64,000 nucleotides of DNA, taken from the NCBI RefSeq assembly GCF_000243095.1, contig NZ_AHJE01000003.1:179431-243430 (forward strand), in the 5' to 3' direction. This document shows, piece by piece, positions 55,279-64,000 of the stretch. Source of the stretch: Cupriavidus basilensis OR16. Its GTDB lineage: Bacteria; Pseudomonadota; Gammaproteobacteria; Burkholderiales; Burkholderiaceae. The position numbers and the translations under genes are program-made. The notes beneath the pieces were generated by a model that saw only the letters and a list, made by a program, of their open reading frames with translations, searched no databases and was not told the origin of the DNA. Each line of letters starts with the position of its first letter. Within the stretch, counting starts at the first letter, position 1.

Positions 55279-56034
55279 ATGGCCAAGAAGAATGGCAAGA
55301 AGGGCGGCCAGCCGTCAAAGTACGGCAGCCCATACCAGCCGCGCGCAAGCGGCTCCAGCCAGCCGGCACGGTCCGGCCAGGTGACACGCGCCGTCGGCGG
55401 ACGGCGCAAGTCCCGCTCGCCGGCGCTGTGGCTGATCGGTGCCTGTGCGCTGGCGGCTGGCGTGGCGGTCATCGGCTCGTGCAGCGACGACGGCGACGAC
55501 GAGGCCGTGACCGTGCGGCGCGCCAGCTACGCCTCGCAGGCCGATTGCGAGGCCGACTGGAACGCGCCCGAGGATTGCGAGGGCGTGCCGGTCGACGACA
55601 TCCATGCCGCAAGCCTTGCGGATGCCGCCGGCAGCGATGGCAGCAGCGCAAGCACGAGCGGCGGCGGCCATGGCGGCGGCTACTATGGCGGATATCACGG
55701 CGGCATGGCCCGCTGGTATGGGCCGTACTACACCGAGTCCGGCACCGTCTACCACCCGGATGGCACGCAGACCCGGTGCGACATGTCGAGCGGCATGGCG
55801 CGGCCCATGGGCGTCTACGACGGCAACGGCAATCTGGCCCGCGTGAGCCAGGCGCCGGGCACGCCGCATGCGACCATGATCGAGGAGGCCACGCTAAGCC
55901 GCAGCAGTCTCGGGCGCGGCGCTGGCGGCGGCATGTCGATGCGCTCGGCCGCCGTCAGCCGGGCGCCGGCGGTGTCCTCGCGCGGCGGCTTTACCAGCCG
56001 CTTTGGCGGGTCGGGCCGCTCCGGCGGCGGCTAA
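55279..56034 (+). CDS. YgiB-type DUF1190 protein
   Basis: A 251-residue protein with a Lys/Arg/Ser-rich N-terminus, one membrane span (~50-68, LWLIGACALAAGVAVIG), and then YASQADCEADWNAPEDCEG, which is the DUF1190 signature with paired Cys. A long Gly/Ser-rich stretch follows (GGGHGGGYYGGYHGG). In E. coli YgiB stands next to YgiC. AGGCAG upstream of the ATG, 19 bases after the ligase gene. It may be the substrate or scaffold of the ligase, but this is not shown. Confidence 0.83.
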   Translation: MAKKNGKKGGQPSKYGSPYQPRASGSSQPARSGQVTRAVGGRRKSRSPALWLIGACALAAGVAVIGSCSDDGDDEAVTVRRASYASQADCEADWNAPEDCEGVPVDDIHAASLADAAGSDGSSASTSGGGHGGGYYGGYHGGMARWYGPYYTESGTVYHPDGTQTRCDMSSGMARPMGVYDGNGNLARVSQAPGTPHATMIEEATLSRSSLGRGAGGGMSMRSAAVSRAPAVSSRGGFTSRFGGSGRSGGG

Positions 56035-56094
56035 GGCTGCATCAGCATTTTTGAGATTCGATTCAAATCCGGTCCAACCCAACCAGGAGTCCGC

Positions 56095-56493
56095 ATGACA
56101 TTGCCGCTACAACCGGTCTACGCCTACCTGATTTACATTCTCTCCAGCTTCGCCATGCTGGGGATGTTTCTGCTGGTATATACGCGGATCACGCCGCACC
56201 GCGAGTTCGAACTGATCCGCCAGGGCAATGTGGCGGCGGCCATGTCTCTGGGCGGCGCGGTGCTGGGTTTCTCGCTGACGCTTTCGGCCAGCATTCAGCA
56301 CAACGCCGCTTTCTCGATGTTCGTGCTGTGGGGCTTCGGCGCGTTCGTGGTCCAGGTGCTGGCCTATGTGCTCGTGGCGCGGGCGCTGCGCGGCGTCAGC
56401 GAGGAAATCACAGCGGATAACCGTGGCATGGGGGCGCTGATGGGCGTGGTATCGCTGGCGGCGGGCGTCGTCAATGCCGCCTGCCTCGCATAG
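56095..56493 (+). CDS. DUF350 (YjfL-like) inner-membrane protein
   Basis: A 132-residue protein with four membrane spans (LIYILSSFAMLGMFLLV, GAVLGFSLTLSASIQ, WGFGAFVVQVLAYVLV, GALMGVVSLAAGVVNAAC) and the charged HREFELIRQGN segment typical of DUF350. AGGAG precedes the ATG. It follows the DUF1190 gene by 60 bases and completes the four-gene set synthase / ligase / DUF1190 / DUF350. Confidence 0.88.
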   Translation: MTLPLQPVYAYLIYILSSFAMLGMFLLVYTRITPHREFELIRQGNVAAAMSLGGAVLGFSLTLSASIQHNAAFSMFVLWGFGAFVVQVLAYVLVARALRGVSEEITADNRGMGALMGVVSLAAGVVNAACLA

Positions 56494-56741
56494 CCTCGCC
56501 GCTGCTTTGTGCTGAAGGAGGGTGCCGAGAGACGGAGTGTGCACCTTGCGGGCGTTTGCGGGATCTGCGCGGAGGCTGAGAGCCGCGCGGCAACTGGCAT
56601 TAACGCTTAGGAAATGTCTGCGCCAGCAAAGCCGCAAGACCCTGTAAAATCGTGCCGCACAGTCGGCTTGACCCGCCGGATTCCCCCCCTTCCTCCGCTT
56701 TGCTGGCCATCCGTCCGCCGGCAAGGTCAATTACGAAAGTC

Positions 56742-57063
56742 ATGTCAGAGTCTGATGAAGCCAAACTAGCCGCGGCGACGTGGGTCCGCGAGCAGATGGA
56801 CCGCCACGGCCTCACGCTCGACGATTTGCTCGAAGCGGGCTGTTTCGCTGCCCCCCCGGCGCCGGTTCAGGTCGTGCCAAAGGCCACGTTGGCCGTGACG
56901 CCCCGGTTGCCGTGCCGGCGGGGCCCGCCGAGGCGGAAAGCCCGCCCGGGTGCTATACCGCAACGCCATGGGCCAGAGCTGGGACGGTACCGGCGAGCGC
57001 CCGGAGTGGCTGCAGCGGGCAGTCAATGCGGGGCAGACGATCGATTTCTTCCGGGTTGGATAA
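56742..57063 (+). pseudogene. H-NS-like nucleoid protein, frame broken in the linker
   Basis: The N-terminus (SESDEAKLAAATWVREQMDRHGLTLDDLL) is a helical oligomerisation-type part. The C-terminal segment VLYRNAMGQSWDGTGERPEWL, then RAVNAGQTIDFF, is an H-NS-type DNA-binding domain, but it is in another frame (stop 57061-57063). The switch lies between ~56890 and ~56945. Intermediate bases may also be in the third frame, so more than one indel is possible. H-NS proteins silence A/T-rich DNA. The gene ends 8 bp from the convergent copper operon. Confidence 0.75.
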
Positions 57064-57071
57064 GAATCCCT

Positions 57072-57446
57072 CTATTGCGCCGGTGGCTGAACCGCCATTG
57101 CGGTCACGGTCAGCGCGCCGTTGGCTCGGATCACGCTGAACTTTACCCGGTCGCCTTCCTTGACCTGCCCTAGCAGGGCCGGGTCTTGCACGCGGAAGAT
57201 CATGGTCATGGCACCCATGTCCAGGTTGATAATCGGGCCGTGCTTGATGGTGAGCTTGCCAGCCGCGACATCGACCTTGCGGATTTCCCCATCGGTCATC
57301 GGCGCAGTCTCGGCCTGGGCCGCTCTGGCCGTGCTGGTCGTGACGGGCGCATTGCCGGCTTCGGTGGCGGCGCGGGCCGGCAACGTGGCGAAGGCCGCCA
57401 GAAGCGGCAGCAGTGCGAGCAGGTTCTTGCTGGTTTTCATTTGCAT
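57072..57446 (-). CDS. CusF-like periplasmic copper-binding protein
   Basis: A 124-residue protein with signal peptide (~1-27) and the CusF OB-fold sequence GEIRKVDVAAGKLTIKHGPI...LDMGAMTMIFRV. The His of IKHGPI and the two Met of AMTM correspond to the copper ligands of E. coli CusF, whereas the Trp of that protein is replaced by Met. This gives a possible Met-rich Cu(I) site. Last gene of the leftward copper unit. Confidence 0.88.
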   Translation of the reverse strand: MQMKTSKNLLALLPLLAAFATLPARAATEAGNAPVTTSTARAAQAETAPMTDGEIRKVDVAAGKLTIKHGPIINLDMGAMTMIFRVQDPALLGQVKEGDRVKFSVIRANGALTVTAMAVQPPAQ

Positions 57447-57488
57447 TCCTTCCTGGTTGGCTTGTCGTGAGGACAGGTGCTGAATCGC

Positions 57489-57992
57489 TTAGTGCACGCC
57501 GACCTGACCGCGCATGCCCGCGTCATAGTGACCTGGCTGCAGGCAGGCAAAATCCACACGGCCACTGCGCGTGAAGCGCCACACCAGCTCGCCGCGCTGG
57601 CCGGCTTCGAGCGTGACGGCGTTCGGATCGGCGTGTTCCATCTCCGGCATCTTCAGCATCTCGGCGTAGTGGGCCTTCAGGTCGGCCTCGGTACCGAGCA
57701 CCATTTCATGCCGGATCTGTCCGGCATTGCGCACCACGAAGCGGATGGTTTCGCCGGCCTTGACCTGGATATCGGCCGGGCTGAAACGCATGTTGTCGGT
57801 CATGTCGACCTGGATGGTGCGGCTCGCGCTGGCGGCCTTGCCAGGCTCGCCGATGGCGCTGGCTTCGCCGGCATGATGGCCGCCGTGGGTACCGGCGGCG
57901 AGGGCGCTGGCGGCCGGTAGCGCAAGGCCAACGGCAACGGCACTGGCCACCGCCATCAGGGCGGCAGCGGCACGGGATTTCCTGTTTCTCAT
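57489..57992 (-). CDS. Cupredoxin-family copper protein
   Basis: A 167-residue exported protein (signal peptide ~1-32, then a His/Gly-rich stretch THGGHHAGE) with a plastocyanin-like fold. The type-1 copper ligands are in IRHEMVLG (His) and DFACLQPGHYDAGM (Cys-x4-His-x4-Met). The start at 57992 begins the signal sequence. Role: periplasmic copper binding or electron carrier in copper resistance. Confidence 0.9.
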   Translation of the reverse strand: MRNRKSRAAAALMAVASAVAVGLALPAASALAAGTHGGHHAGEASAIGEPGKAASASRTIQVDMTDNMRFSPADIQVKAGETIRFVVRNAGQIRHEMVLGTEADLKAHYAEMLKMPEMEHADPNAVTLEAGQRGELVWRFTRSGRVDFACLQPGHYDAGMRGQVGVH

Positions 57993-58033
57993 GTTGTCTT
58001 TCCTTTCTTTGGTTGGCGTGCTCATTGGCGTGC

Positions 58034-59335
58034 TTACTGGCCGGTGCCGGGCGTGCCGGCGTACTCGAAGGCAACCGTGCCCTTGGGATGGCGATACCAG
58101 CCTGGATCGCGATAGTCGTTGCGGCCAAGGCCGGCGCGCACCTTGAGCGTCGTGAACATGCCGCCCATCTCGATCGGCCCGAAGGGGCCCTGTCCAGTCA
58201 TCATCGGCAAGGTGTTGTCCGGCAGCGGCATTTCCATGCCGCCCATATCTGCCATGCCTGCCTCGCCCATTGCCATGTACTCGGGCACGAGCGCATTCAT
58301 CCGCTTGGCCAGGTCCTTTTGCTTGACGCCGATCATCGTCGGCACCTGATGGCCCATGGCGTTCATGGTGTGGTGGGACTTGTGGCAGTGGAAGGCCCAG
58401 TCGCCGGGGTTGTCGGCGATGAATTCGATGGCGCGCATCTGTCCCACCGCCACGTCGGTGGTCACCTCCGGCCAGCGCGCGGCAGGGGGAACCCAGCCAC
58501 CGTCGGTGCCGCTTACCTCGAAACGGTGCCCGTGCAGGTGGATCGGGTGATTGGTCATGGTCAGGTTGCCAAAGCGGATTCGCACACGATCGCCCAGGCG
58601 CACCGGCAGGCTGTCGATGCCCGGGAACACGCGGCTGTTCCACGTCCACATATTGAAATCCGTCATCTCGGCCACGCGCGGCGTGTAGGAGCCGGGGTCG
58701 ATGTCGTAGGCCGAGATCAGGAACACGAAATCGCGATCGACCCGCATCTGCGCGGGGTCTTTCGGATGGACCACAAGGAACCCCATCATGCCCATCGCCA
58801 TCTGCACCATCTCGTCGGAGTGCGGGTGGTACATGAAGGTGCCGGCGTGCTTCATCTCGAACTCATAGACAAAGGTCTTGCCGGGCGGGATATGCGGCTG
58901 CGACAGGCCGCCGACACCGTCCATGCCAGCCGGCAAGATGATGCCGTGCCAGTGCACGGTGGTGTGTTCCGGCAGCTTGTTGGTGACGAAGATTCGTACC
59001 TTGTCGCCTTCCACGCACTCGATGGTCGGGCCCGGGCTCTGGCCGTTGTAGCCCCACAGGTGCGCTTTCATGCCGGGTGCGAACTCGCGCTCCACGGGCT
59101 CCGCCACCAGGTGGAATTCCTTCCAGCCTTGGCGCATGCGCCAGGGCAGGGTCCAGCCGTTAAGTGTCACTACCGGGTTGTACGGGCGGCCGGTCGCCGG
59201 CGCCAGCGGCGGCTGGGTGGCGGCGCTGGCTTGCAGCGCGGCCTCCGGCAGCACCGCGGCACCGGCGCGCGTCACCAGCGCCGCGCCGAGCATGGTGGCG
59301 CCGGAGCCGTGCAGGAATTGTCTTCGGGTAACCAT
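58034..59335 (-). CDS. Multicopper oxidase (CopA-like)
   Basis: A 433-residue protein: twin-arginine signal (TRRQFLHGSGATMLGAAL) for folded export. The multicopper ligand motifs are HWHG, HPHSDE, NHPIHLHGH and the C-terminal HCHKSHHTMNAM (type 1 and trinuclear site). A Met/Gly-rich tail (MGEAGMADMGGMEMPLP) is typical of CopA/CueO-type Cu(I) oxidases. It would oxidise cuprous ion in the periplasm. Located in the copper operon between the TolC-like gene and the cupredoxin gene. Confidence 0.92.
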   Translation of the reverse strand: MVTRRQFLHGSGATMLGAALVTRAGAAVLPEAALQASAATQPPLAPATGRPYNPVVTLNGWTLPWRMRQGWKEFHLVAEPVEREFAPGMKAHLWGYNGQSPGPTIECVEGDKVRIFVTNKLPEHTTVHWHGIILPAGMDGVGGLSQPHIPPGKTFVYEFEMKHAGTFMYHPHSDEMVQMAMGMMGFLVVHPKDPAQMRVDRDFVFLISAYDIDPGSYTPRVAEMTDFNMWTWNSRVFPGIDSLPVRLGDRVRIRFGNLTMTNHPIHLHGHRFEVSGTDGGWVPPAARWPEVTTDVAVGQMRAIEFIADNPGDWAFHCHKSHHTMNAMGHQVPTMIGVKQKDLAKRMNALVPEYMAMGEAGMADMGGMEMPLPDNTLPMMTGQGPFGPIEMGGMFTTLKVRAGLGRNDYRDPGWYRHPKGTVAFEYAGTPGTGQ

Positions 59336-59336
59336 G

Positions 59337-60779
59337 TCATTGTCCTTTGGTCGAAGCCGGGGAAGGGGGCGATGCGGGAGTAGCCGGAGCCGGCGGCGTT
59401 GCGCGAGCCGATGCGGCGCCGTCCGGCAGCCGTCCGCCGAGCGCGCCTTGCAGCTCGGTTTCGGCCACCCAGTATTCGCGCAGCGCGTCGAGATAGCCGT
59501 TGACGGCACCGACTTGCTCGCGCGCATCGGCCAGCAGCTCGAACACGCTGACCAGCATGCCGTTGTAGCGCAGCATGCCTTCGTCGGAGATGCGCTTGCG
59601 CAGCGGCACCACTTCGTCACGGTAATGGCGCGCGATGTCGTAGCGCGCCTGGTAGCCGGCGTAGGTTTCGCGCACCTCCGAGCGGGCATTGATGGCGCTC
59701 TCGGCGAGCCGGCTGGCAGCCTGCATGTAGACCGCCTCGGCCCGCGCCACGCGGGCGCCGCCCCAGTCGAACAGCGGGATCTCGATATCGATGCCGTAGC
59801 CGGTCTCGCGCGGCTTGCCGGTTTCCGAATTGTGCAGGTAGCTCACGTCCAGCACGTTGATGAAGCGCGTGGCGCGGGTCAGGCCGAGTGAGCGTGCCAG
59901 GCTGTCCAGCCGCAGCCGCCCAGCCTGGAGATCGAGCCGGCTGGCGATGGCATAGCCTTCCAGGTCGGCCATGGCCGGGCGCGCCTTGGGCAGGTCCGGC
60001 AGGCGTTCGGGGAGCCGGTATTGCGCGCCGGTGCCCCACAGGCCAAGCCGGCGCGTGAGCTGCTCGCGCGCTGCCAGCGCCTGCTGGCGGGTACGGGCCA
60101 GCTGGGTGGCGGCTTCGGCATAGAAGGCCTGCTCGCGGGCATGGTCGAGTGCGCTGACGTTGCCCGCGCGCGCCAGGTCGCGGGCGAACAGCGCGCCGGT
60201 CTCGGCAGCGTTCTTGACCTGCTCGGCATAGCGCGCCGATTGTTCCGCGGCGACGGCATTGACAAAGGCCTTGCGCGTGTCCAGCGCCTGGCGCAGCAAG
60301 GTATCGGCCACGGCTAGCCGGGTCTGCGTAAAGCGGTCCTGCTCGATGCGGGCCGCCAGCGGAAGGACCAGCAGGTTCATCAGGCCGATCGAGATGGCGC
60401 GGTCGATCTTGAGGTCGTCGCCCTGGCGCGTGCGGCTGAAGGAAAACCCCGGGTTAGGTAGGCGCGTCGCCTGGACGTATTCGGCCTCGGAAATGCCGAG
60501 GTCGGCAAAGACCGCCTGCAGGCCGGGGTTGTTGAGCAGCGCGACCTGCACGGCGCTGTCGGCGTCGAGCGGCTGCGCCAGCAACGCCTGCGTGCGCTCG
60601 TAGACGGCGGCGCGGTCTTCGTCGGAGCGCACCCAGATGGCGTCCTTGCCGAGGCGCTCGCGCGCGGCGTTGGCCGCGGTGCCGAAGCCGCCATCGGCGG
60701 TAAAGCTGGCGCAGCCGGCCAGCAGCAGGGCACAGGCCGCCGCGGCCAGTCCCGGCCGGATTGGCAATGGGAGAGACAT
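59337..60779 (-). CDS. TolC-family outer-membrane efflux lipoprotein (CusC-like)
   Basis: A 480-residue protein with a lipoprotein signal (ALLLAGC) and long coiled helices of the outer-membrane-factor type in two repeats (LDTRKAFVNAVAAEQSARYAEQV and the region around VRETYAGYQARYDIARHYRD). It would form the outer-membrane channel of a metal efflux system. No CusA/CusB pump or adaptor gene is in the window. The C-terminus is Pro/Ala-rich. Confidence 0.88.
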   Translation of the reverse strand: MSLPLPIRPGLAAAACALLLAGCASFTADGGFGTAANAARERLGKDAIWVRSDEDRAAVYERTQALLAQPLDADSAVQVALLNNPGLQAVFADLGISEAEYVQATRLPNPGFSFSRTRQGDDLKIDRAISIGLMNLLVLPLAARIEQDRFTQTRLAVADTLLRQALDTRKAFVNAVAAEQSARYAEQVKNAAETGALFARDLARAGNVSALDHAREQAFYAEAATQLARTRQQALAAREQLTRRLGLWGTGAQYRLPERLPDLPKARPAMADLEGYAIASRLDLQAGRLRLDSLARSLGLTRATRFINVLDVSYLHNSETGKPRETGYGIDIEIPLFDWGGARVARAEAVYMQAASRLAESAINARSEVRETYAGYQARYDIARHYRDEVVPLRKRISDEGMLRYNGMLVSVFELLADAREQVGAVNGYLDALREYWVAETELQGALGGRLPDGAASARATPPAPATPASPPSPASTKGQ

Positions 60780-60788
60780 GCGGCTTCC

Positions 60789-61097
60789 TTAGTGGTGGTG
60801 GCCGTGGCCGCCGGCGGCGGGTTTGGCCGCAGGTGTTGACGCGGGCATGGACATGCCCGCATTGGCGCCCGGCCCTTCCTTGCCGGCTGGCGGCGTGACC
60901 TGGGCATTGGACTCCCGCCATGGGGCGATGGCCTGCGCCTGGAACGGCATGTAGCCCGCCAGCACGTTCAGTGCCGGCAGCGGCGGCACGGATGCGCGGG
61001 GATCGAGCGGATCGGCAGCGGGCGCGCTGGACTGGGCCGACGACAAGGTCGGCCCGAGCACCAGGCAAGCCGCCGCAAGAATGCGGACGAAATGCAT
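60789..61097 (-). CDS. Small exported His-tailed protein of the copper operon
   Basis: A 102-residue protein with signal peptide (~1-21) and a C-terminal GGHGHHH that could bind metal, separated by Pro/Ala/Ser-rich sequence with two Met. The start at 61097 begins the signal. No catalytic domain is seen. It lies 9 bp upstream of the TolC-like gene, so it is in the same unit. Probably a periplasmic copper-binding accessory (inference). Confidence 0.75.
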   Translation of the reverse strand: MHFVRILAAACLVLGPTLSSAQSSAPAADPLDPRASVPPLPALNVLAGYMPFQAQAIAPWRESNAQVTPPAGKEGPGANAGMSMPASTPAAKPAAGGHGHHH

Positions 61098-61183
61098 GAC
61101 AACCTCAGTGTTCGTGGGATGCGCGAATGATGCGCGGGGAAAAACGAACGGCGGGCGAGCGTGCGCTGGACGCACCTCGGGTG

Positions 61184-61720
61184 TCAGCAGTGTGGGGCGG
61201 GCGGGCGGTCGGACAGGGCGGGGAGGAAGCCGTTGTAGGCAGCCAGGGCGGCTACCGGGGCGGCATGGCCTGAGCTCGCCAGGGCGAGCTCAGGCAGGAT
61301 CGTGGGCATGATGGCCCCGAGCGCGCAGGCCGAGCAGGCGCTGCATGTGCCACCGGCGCCATGGCTGGCGTGGTGATCCTGAAGGTCTTGATGGTCTTGA
61401 TGGGCGGGCTGGCCGGTCATGCCAGTCATGCCCGTCATGTCAGATGGATCGGCCAATCCGTCCCTCTCCTGGGACGGGTCTGCCGCGTCATGGCAATGCG
61501 CGCCGGCATGGCTGCCGATCGCGGCTTCTGCCTGCGACTTCATGGCCGCATGGCGTAACATCATCGATTCCACGGCCGGCGAATCGGCCGGTAGTACGAC
61601 GGATGGCACCTGCACCGATTGCGCCGCGCTGCAAACCATCATGACTGCCGCCGCGACACCCTGTGCGGGCAGCGCGATCATGGCAAGGCATAACAGGAAG
61701 TAGCTAAGGACGCGTTTCAT
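61184..61720 (-). CDS. Exported Cys/His/Met-rich protein, first gene of the copper operon
   Basis: A 178-residue protein with signal peptide (~1-25). The middle is rich in potential metal ligands: AHCHDAADP, short MTG tandem repeats (DMTGMTGMTG), DHQDLQDHHASHG, and a paired-Cys element CSACSACALG, plus a C-terminal Cys. It starts 63 bases downstream of the CopR box. No family is recognised. The composition and place suggest a periplasmic copper-binding protein. Confidence 0.72.
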   Translation of the reverse strand: MKRVLSYFLLCLAMIALPAQGVAAAVMMVCSAAQSVQVPSVVLPADSPAVESMMLRHAAMKSQAEAAIGSHAGAHCHDAADPSQERDGLADPSDMTGMTGMTGQPAHQDHQDLQDHHASHGAGGTCSACSACALGAIMPTILPELALASSGHAAPVAALAAYNGFLPALSDRPPAPHC

Positions 61721-61783
61721 CGGGGCAGGGATATGAGCAGCCGATATTGTACCTGCATCGAAAGGTGCGGTAGCGTGACGCCA

Positions 61784-61801
61784 ACATGACAATGCTGTCA
61801 T
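61784..61801. promoter_or_regulatory. CopR/CusR-type box between copR and the copper operon
   Basis: ACATGACAATGCTGTCAT (arms ATGACA/TGTCAT, 4-base spacer) lies 64 bases upstream of the leftward copper operon start and 76 bases upstream of copR. It can serve both promoters. An exact copy is at 46685-46702. Confidence 0.85.
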
Positions 61802-61876
61802 CTTCGGCCGAGGCGGGGTTTCCTCGTATAGCGTGTCGGTCTGGCAGGGCCGGTTGATGGCCCGGAGTGAATAATT

Positions 61877-62551
<675 letters not shown>

Positions 62552-62576
62552 GCCGGGCGATGACAGGGGCCGCCTC

Positions 62577-64000
62577 TTGATCCGCGCTGTACTGCGCCTG
62601 CCGGCATCGCTCACGGCACGGCTTGCGTTGGCCTACGGCGCGGCCACCGTGGCCATCCTGGTGGCCGTAGGCACCTACCTGGCAAGCGCGCTTGCCGCCC
62701 AGTTGCAGGATCGCGACGAGAGCGAGCTGGTTAGCGAAGTGCTGCTGGTGCGCCATCTGCTGCGCGAGGTGGGCTCGGAGGCCGAGATCCGCACCGACAC
62801 GCACCGTTTCGCCGATCTCGCGCTCGGCCATGAAGGGCTGATCCTGCTGGTGCGCGGCAGCGGCGGCGAGCCGCTGGTCACCCTGAACCCGCGCCATGAG
62901 CCGGTGCCGGTACTGCCCGTGCTGCCCGCTGCCGCAACGCCGGATAAATCGCAACTGCACACCTGGTATCCCCGCAACGGCGTTGCCTCGCGCGGCATCT
63001 CCGCGTTGGGGCAACTGGGGGATTCCGAGCGCGTGGTCGAGATCGTGGTGCTGCGTGACGCAGGCTACCGCGTGGCGCTGATGAAGGCCTACCAGACGCA
63101 GATGCTGTGGGCAACGCTATGTGGCGCGGCCGTCGCGGCCGGCCTGGGTTACCTGCTAGCCCGGCGCGGCCTGCGTCCGCTCAGGCGCATGGCCGAGGAC
63201 GCCTCGGCCGTTACCATGAGCCGGCTCGCCACGCGGCTCGATGCCGGCCAGGCGCCCACCGAGCTGCGCGCGCTTGTTGGCGCGCTCAACGACATGCTGG
63301 CACGCCTGGAAGACGGCTTCCAACGGCTCTCCGAATTCTCGGCCGACCTTGCGCACGATTTTCGCACGCCCATCAGCAACCTGATCGGCCAGACCCAGGT
63401 CACGCTGGGCCATCGCCGTCCGGTGCAGGAATACGAGAACCTGCTGGAATCCAATCTGGAGGAATACGAACGGCTGGCCCGCATGATCGAGAACATGCTA
63501 TCGAGAACATGCTGTTCCTCGCGCGCGCAGACCATGCCCAGGTGGCGATGAAAGTGCGCGAGCTGGACGCGCGCGCGGAGCTCGACAAGGTCGCCGAATA
63601 CTATGAAGCCGTGGCGGCGGACCGCGATATCAAGGTGCAACTGGCGGGGCAAGGCACCGTGCGCGCCGACCAGACCCTGCTGCGGCGCGCGGTGACCAAT
63701 CTCGTCGACAACGCCTTGCGCCACGCGCCAGCCGGCAGCGCCGTGGACATCCGGGTCGTGGCCGAAGCCGCTGCCACCCGGATCCAGGTGGGCAACGGTG
63801 GCGCGGGCATTGCCGCGGAAGCGTTGCCACATGTATTCGGGCGCTTTTACCGAGGCGACCCCGCGCGCAGCAATTCGGCGGGTTCGACCGGGCTTGGGCT
63901 GGCCATCGTGGATACGATCATGCGGCTGCACGGCGGTAGTGTGAGCGTGCGCAGCCTGCCCGGCGAGACGGTGGCGGAGTTGATGTTTCCGGTGCAACAT
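62577..64000 (+). pseudogene. copS: Copper sensor histidine kinase CopS, 14-bp tandem duplication; truncated at window edge
   Basis: The protein has an N-terminal span and a periplasmic sensor (~1-170), a second span and HAMP, and a HisKA H-box (EFSADLAHDFRTPISNL, His). The direct duplication of ATCGAGAACATGCT (63486-63513) then shifts the frame inside the dimerisation helix just before FLARADHAQ. The catalytic HATPase part (NLVDNALRHAP, GRFYRGD, STGLGLAIVDTIMRLHGGS) is in the third frame up to the window end. The start is also odd: the best frame opens with TTG at 62577, while GTG/ATG starts just upstream are out of frame. As written there is no kinase output. Confidence 0.88.
63486..63513 (+). 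repeat. 14-bp perfect tandem duplication in copS
   Basis: ATCGAGAACATGCT occurs twice with no spacing (63486-63499 and 63500-63513). The 14-base insertion gives a +2 frame shift. Removing one copy restores the conserved kinase sequence MIENMLFLARADH. Confidence 0.95.

Overview
The window looks like chromosome (or chromid) of a beta-proteobacterium of the Burkholderiaceae, most like Cupriavidus/Ralstonia. The base composition is very GC-rich. Three Bug-type tripartite tricarboxylate receptors are present, as are a two-subunit NAD-linked formate dehydrogenase, phasin, homogentisate/fumarylacetoacetate catabolism and a CopRS copper locus. No rRNA, tRNA, insertion sequence, integrase or CRISPR array was seen. 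The assignment rests on protein families and gene order, not on a marker gene.

Layout. 1-5.7 kb: end of an oxalate/formate-type MFS carrier, a fused NuoE/NuoF-type formate dehydrogenase beta subunit, its molybdenum alpha subunit (internally deleted) and a quinone-reductase-like alcohol dehydrogenase. 5.9-8.3 kb: alpha/beta hydrolase with a TetR regulator and ACGAC/GTCGT operators, then an XRE regulator. 8.9-11.8 kb: DUF2783 protein, hmgA and fahA. 11.8-26.8 kb: a large aryl-polyene/xanthomonadin-like pigment locus in two divergent transcription units. The leftward unit carries a membrane protein, AMP ligase, dehydratase, LpxL-like acyltransferase, LolA-like protein, MMPL exporter, polysaccharide deacetylase, ketosynthase, chain-length factor and hotdog protein. 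The rightward unit carries ACP, FabG, a flavin halogenase-like enzyme, chorismatase, PlsC-like acyltransferase and a GT2 glycosyltransferase. 27-41.8 kb: accessory catabolism with a Rieske oxygenase, IclR, a TonB-receptor remnant, cupin, Bug receptors, acyl-CoA dehydrogenase, hydroxyacid dehydrogenase, IlvD/Edd dehydratase and GntR, plus two GGDEF proteins and a phasin. 43.7-46.4 kb: LysR, 3-hydroxyacyl-CoA-type dehydrogenase and BKACE (DUF849). 47.1-52.7 kb: an ynbABCD-like phospholipid operon. 52.8-56.5 kb: homospermidine synthase, YgiC-type ATP-grasp ligase, YgiB (DUF1190) and DUF350. 56.7-64 kb: an H-NS-like gene and a copper operon divergent from copRS.

How the genes work together. The pigment locus appears to supply its own starter: chorismatase would make a hydroxybenzoate, the AMP ligase would load it, the ACP/KS/CLF/FabG/dehydratase set would extend it to a polyene, the halogenase could decorate it, and the LolA/MMPL pair would place it in the envelope. 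The copper genes share one palindromic CopR-type box. An exact 18-mer copy of that box lies 15 kb away, upstream of a small exported repeat protein, which would join the same regulon.

The most striking general feature is how many otherwise well-conserved genes are broken. Small indels, missing internal segments and one 14-bp tandem duplication interrupt about sixteen genes, while the rest of each protein reads perfectly. This means either very recent, widespread gene inactivation or, more likely, errors in the assembly. Disrupted genes are marked individually so that a reader does not take them as intact enzymes.
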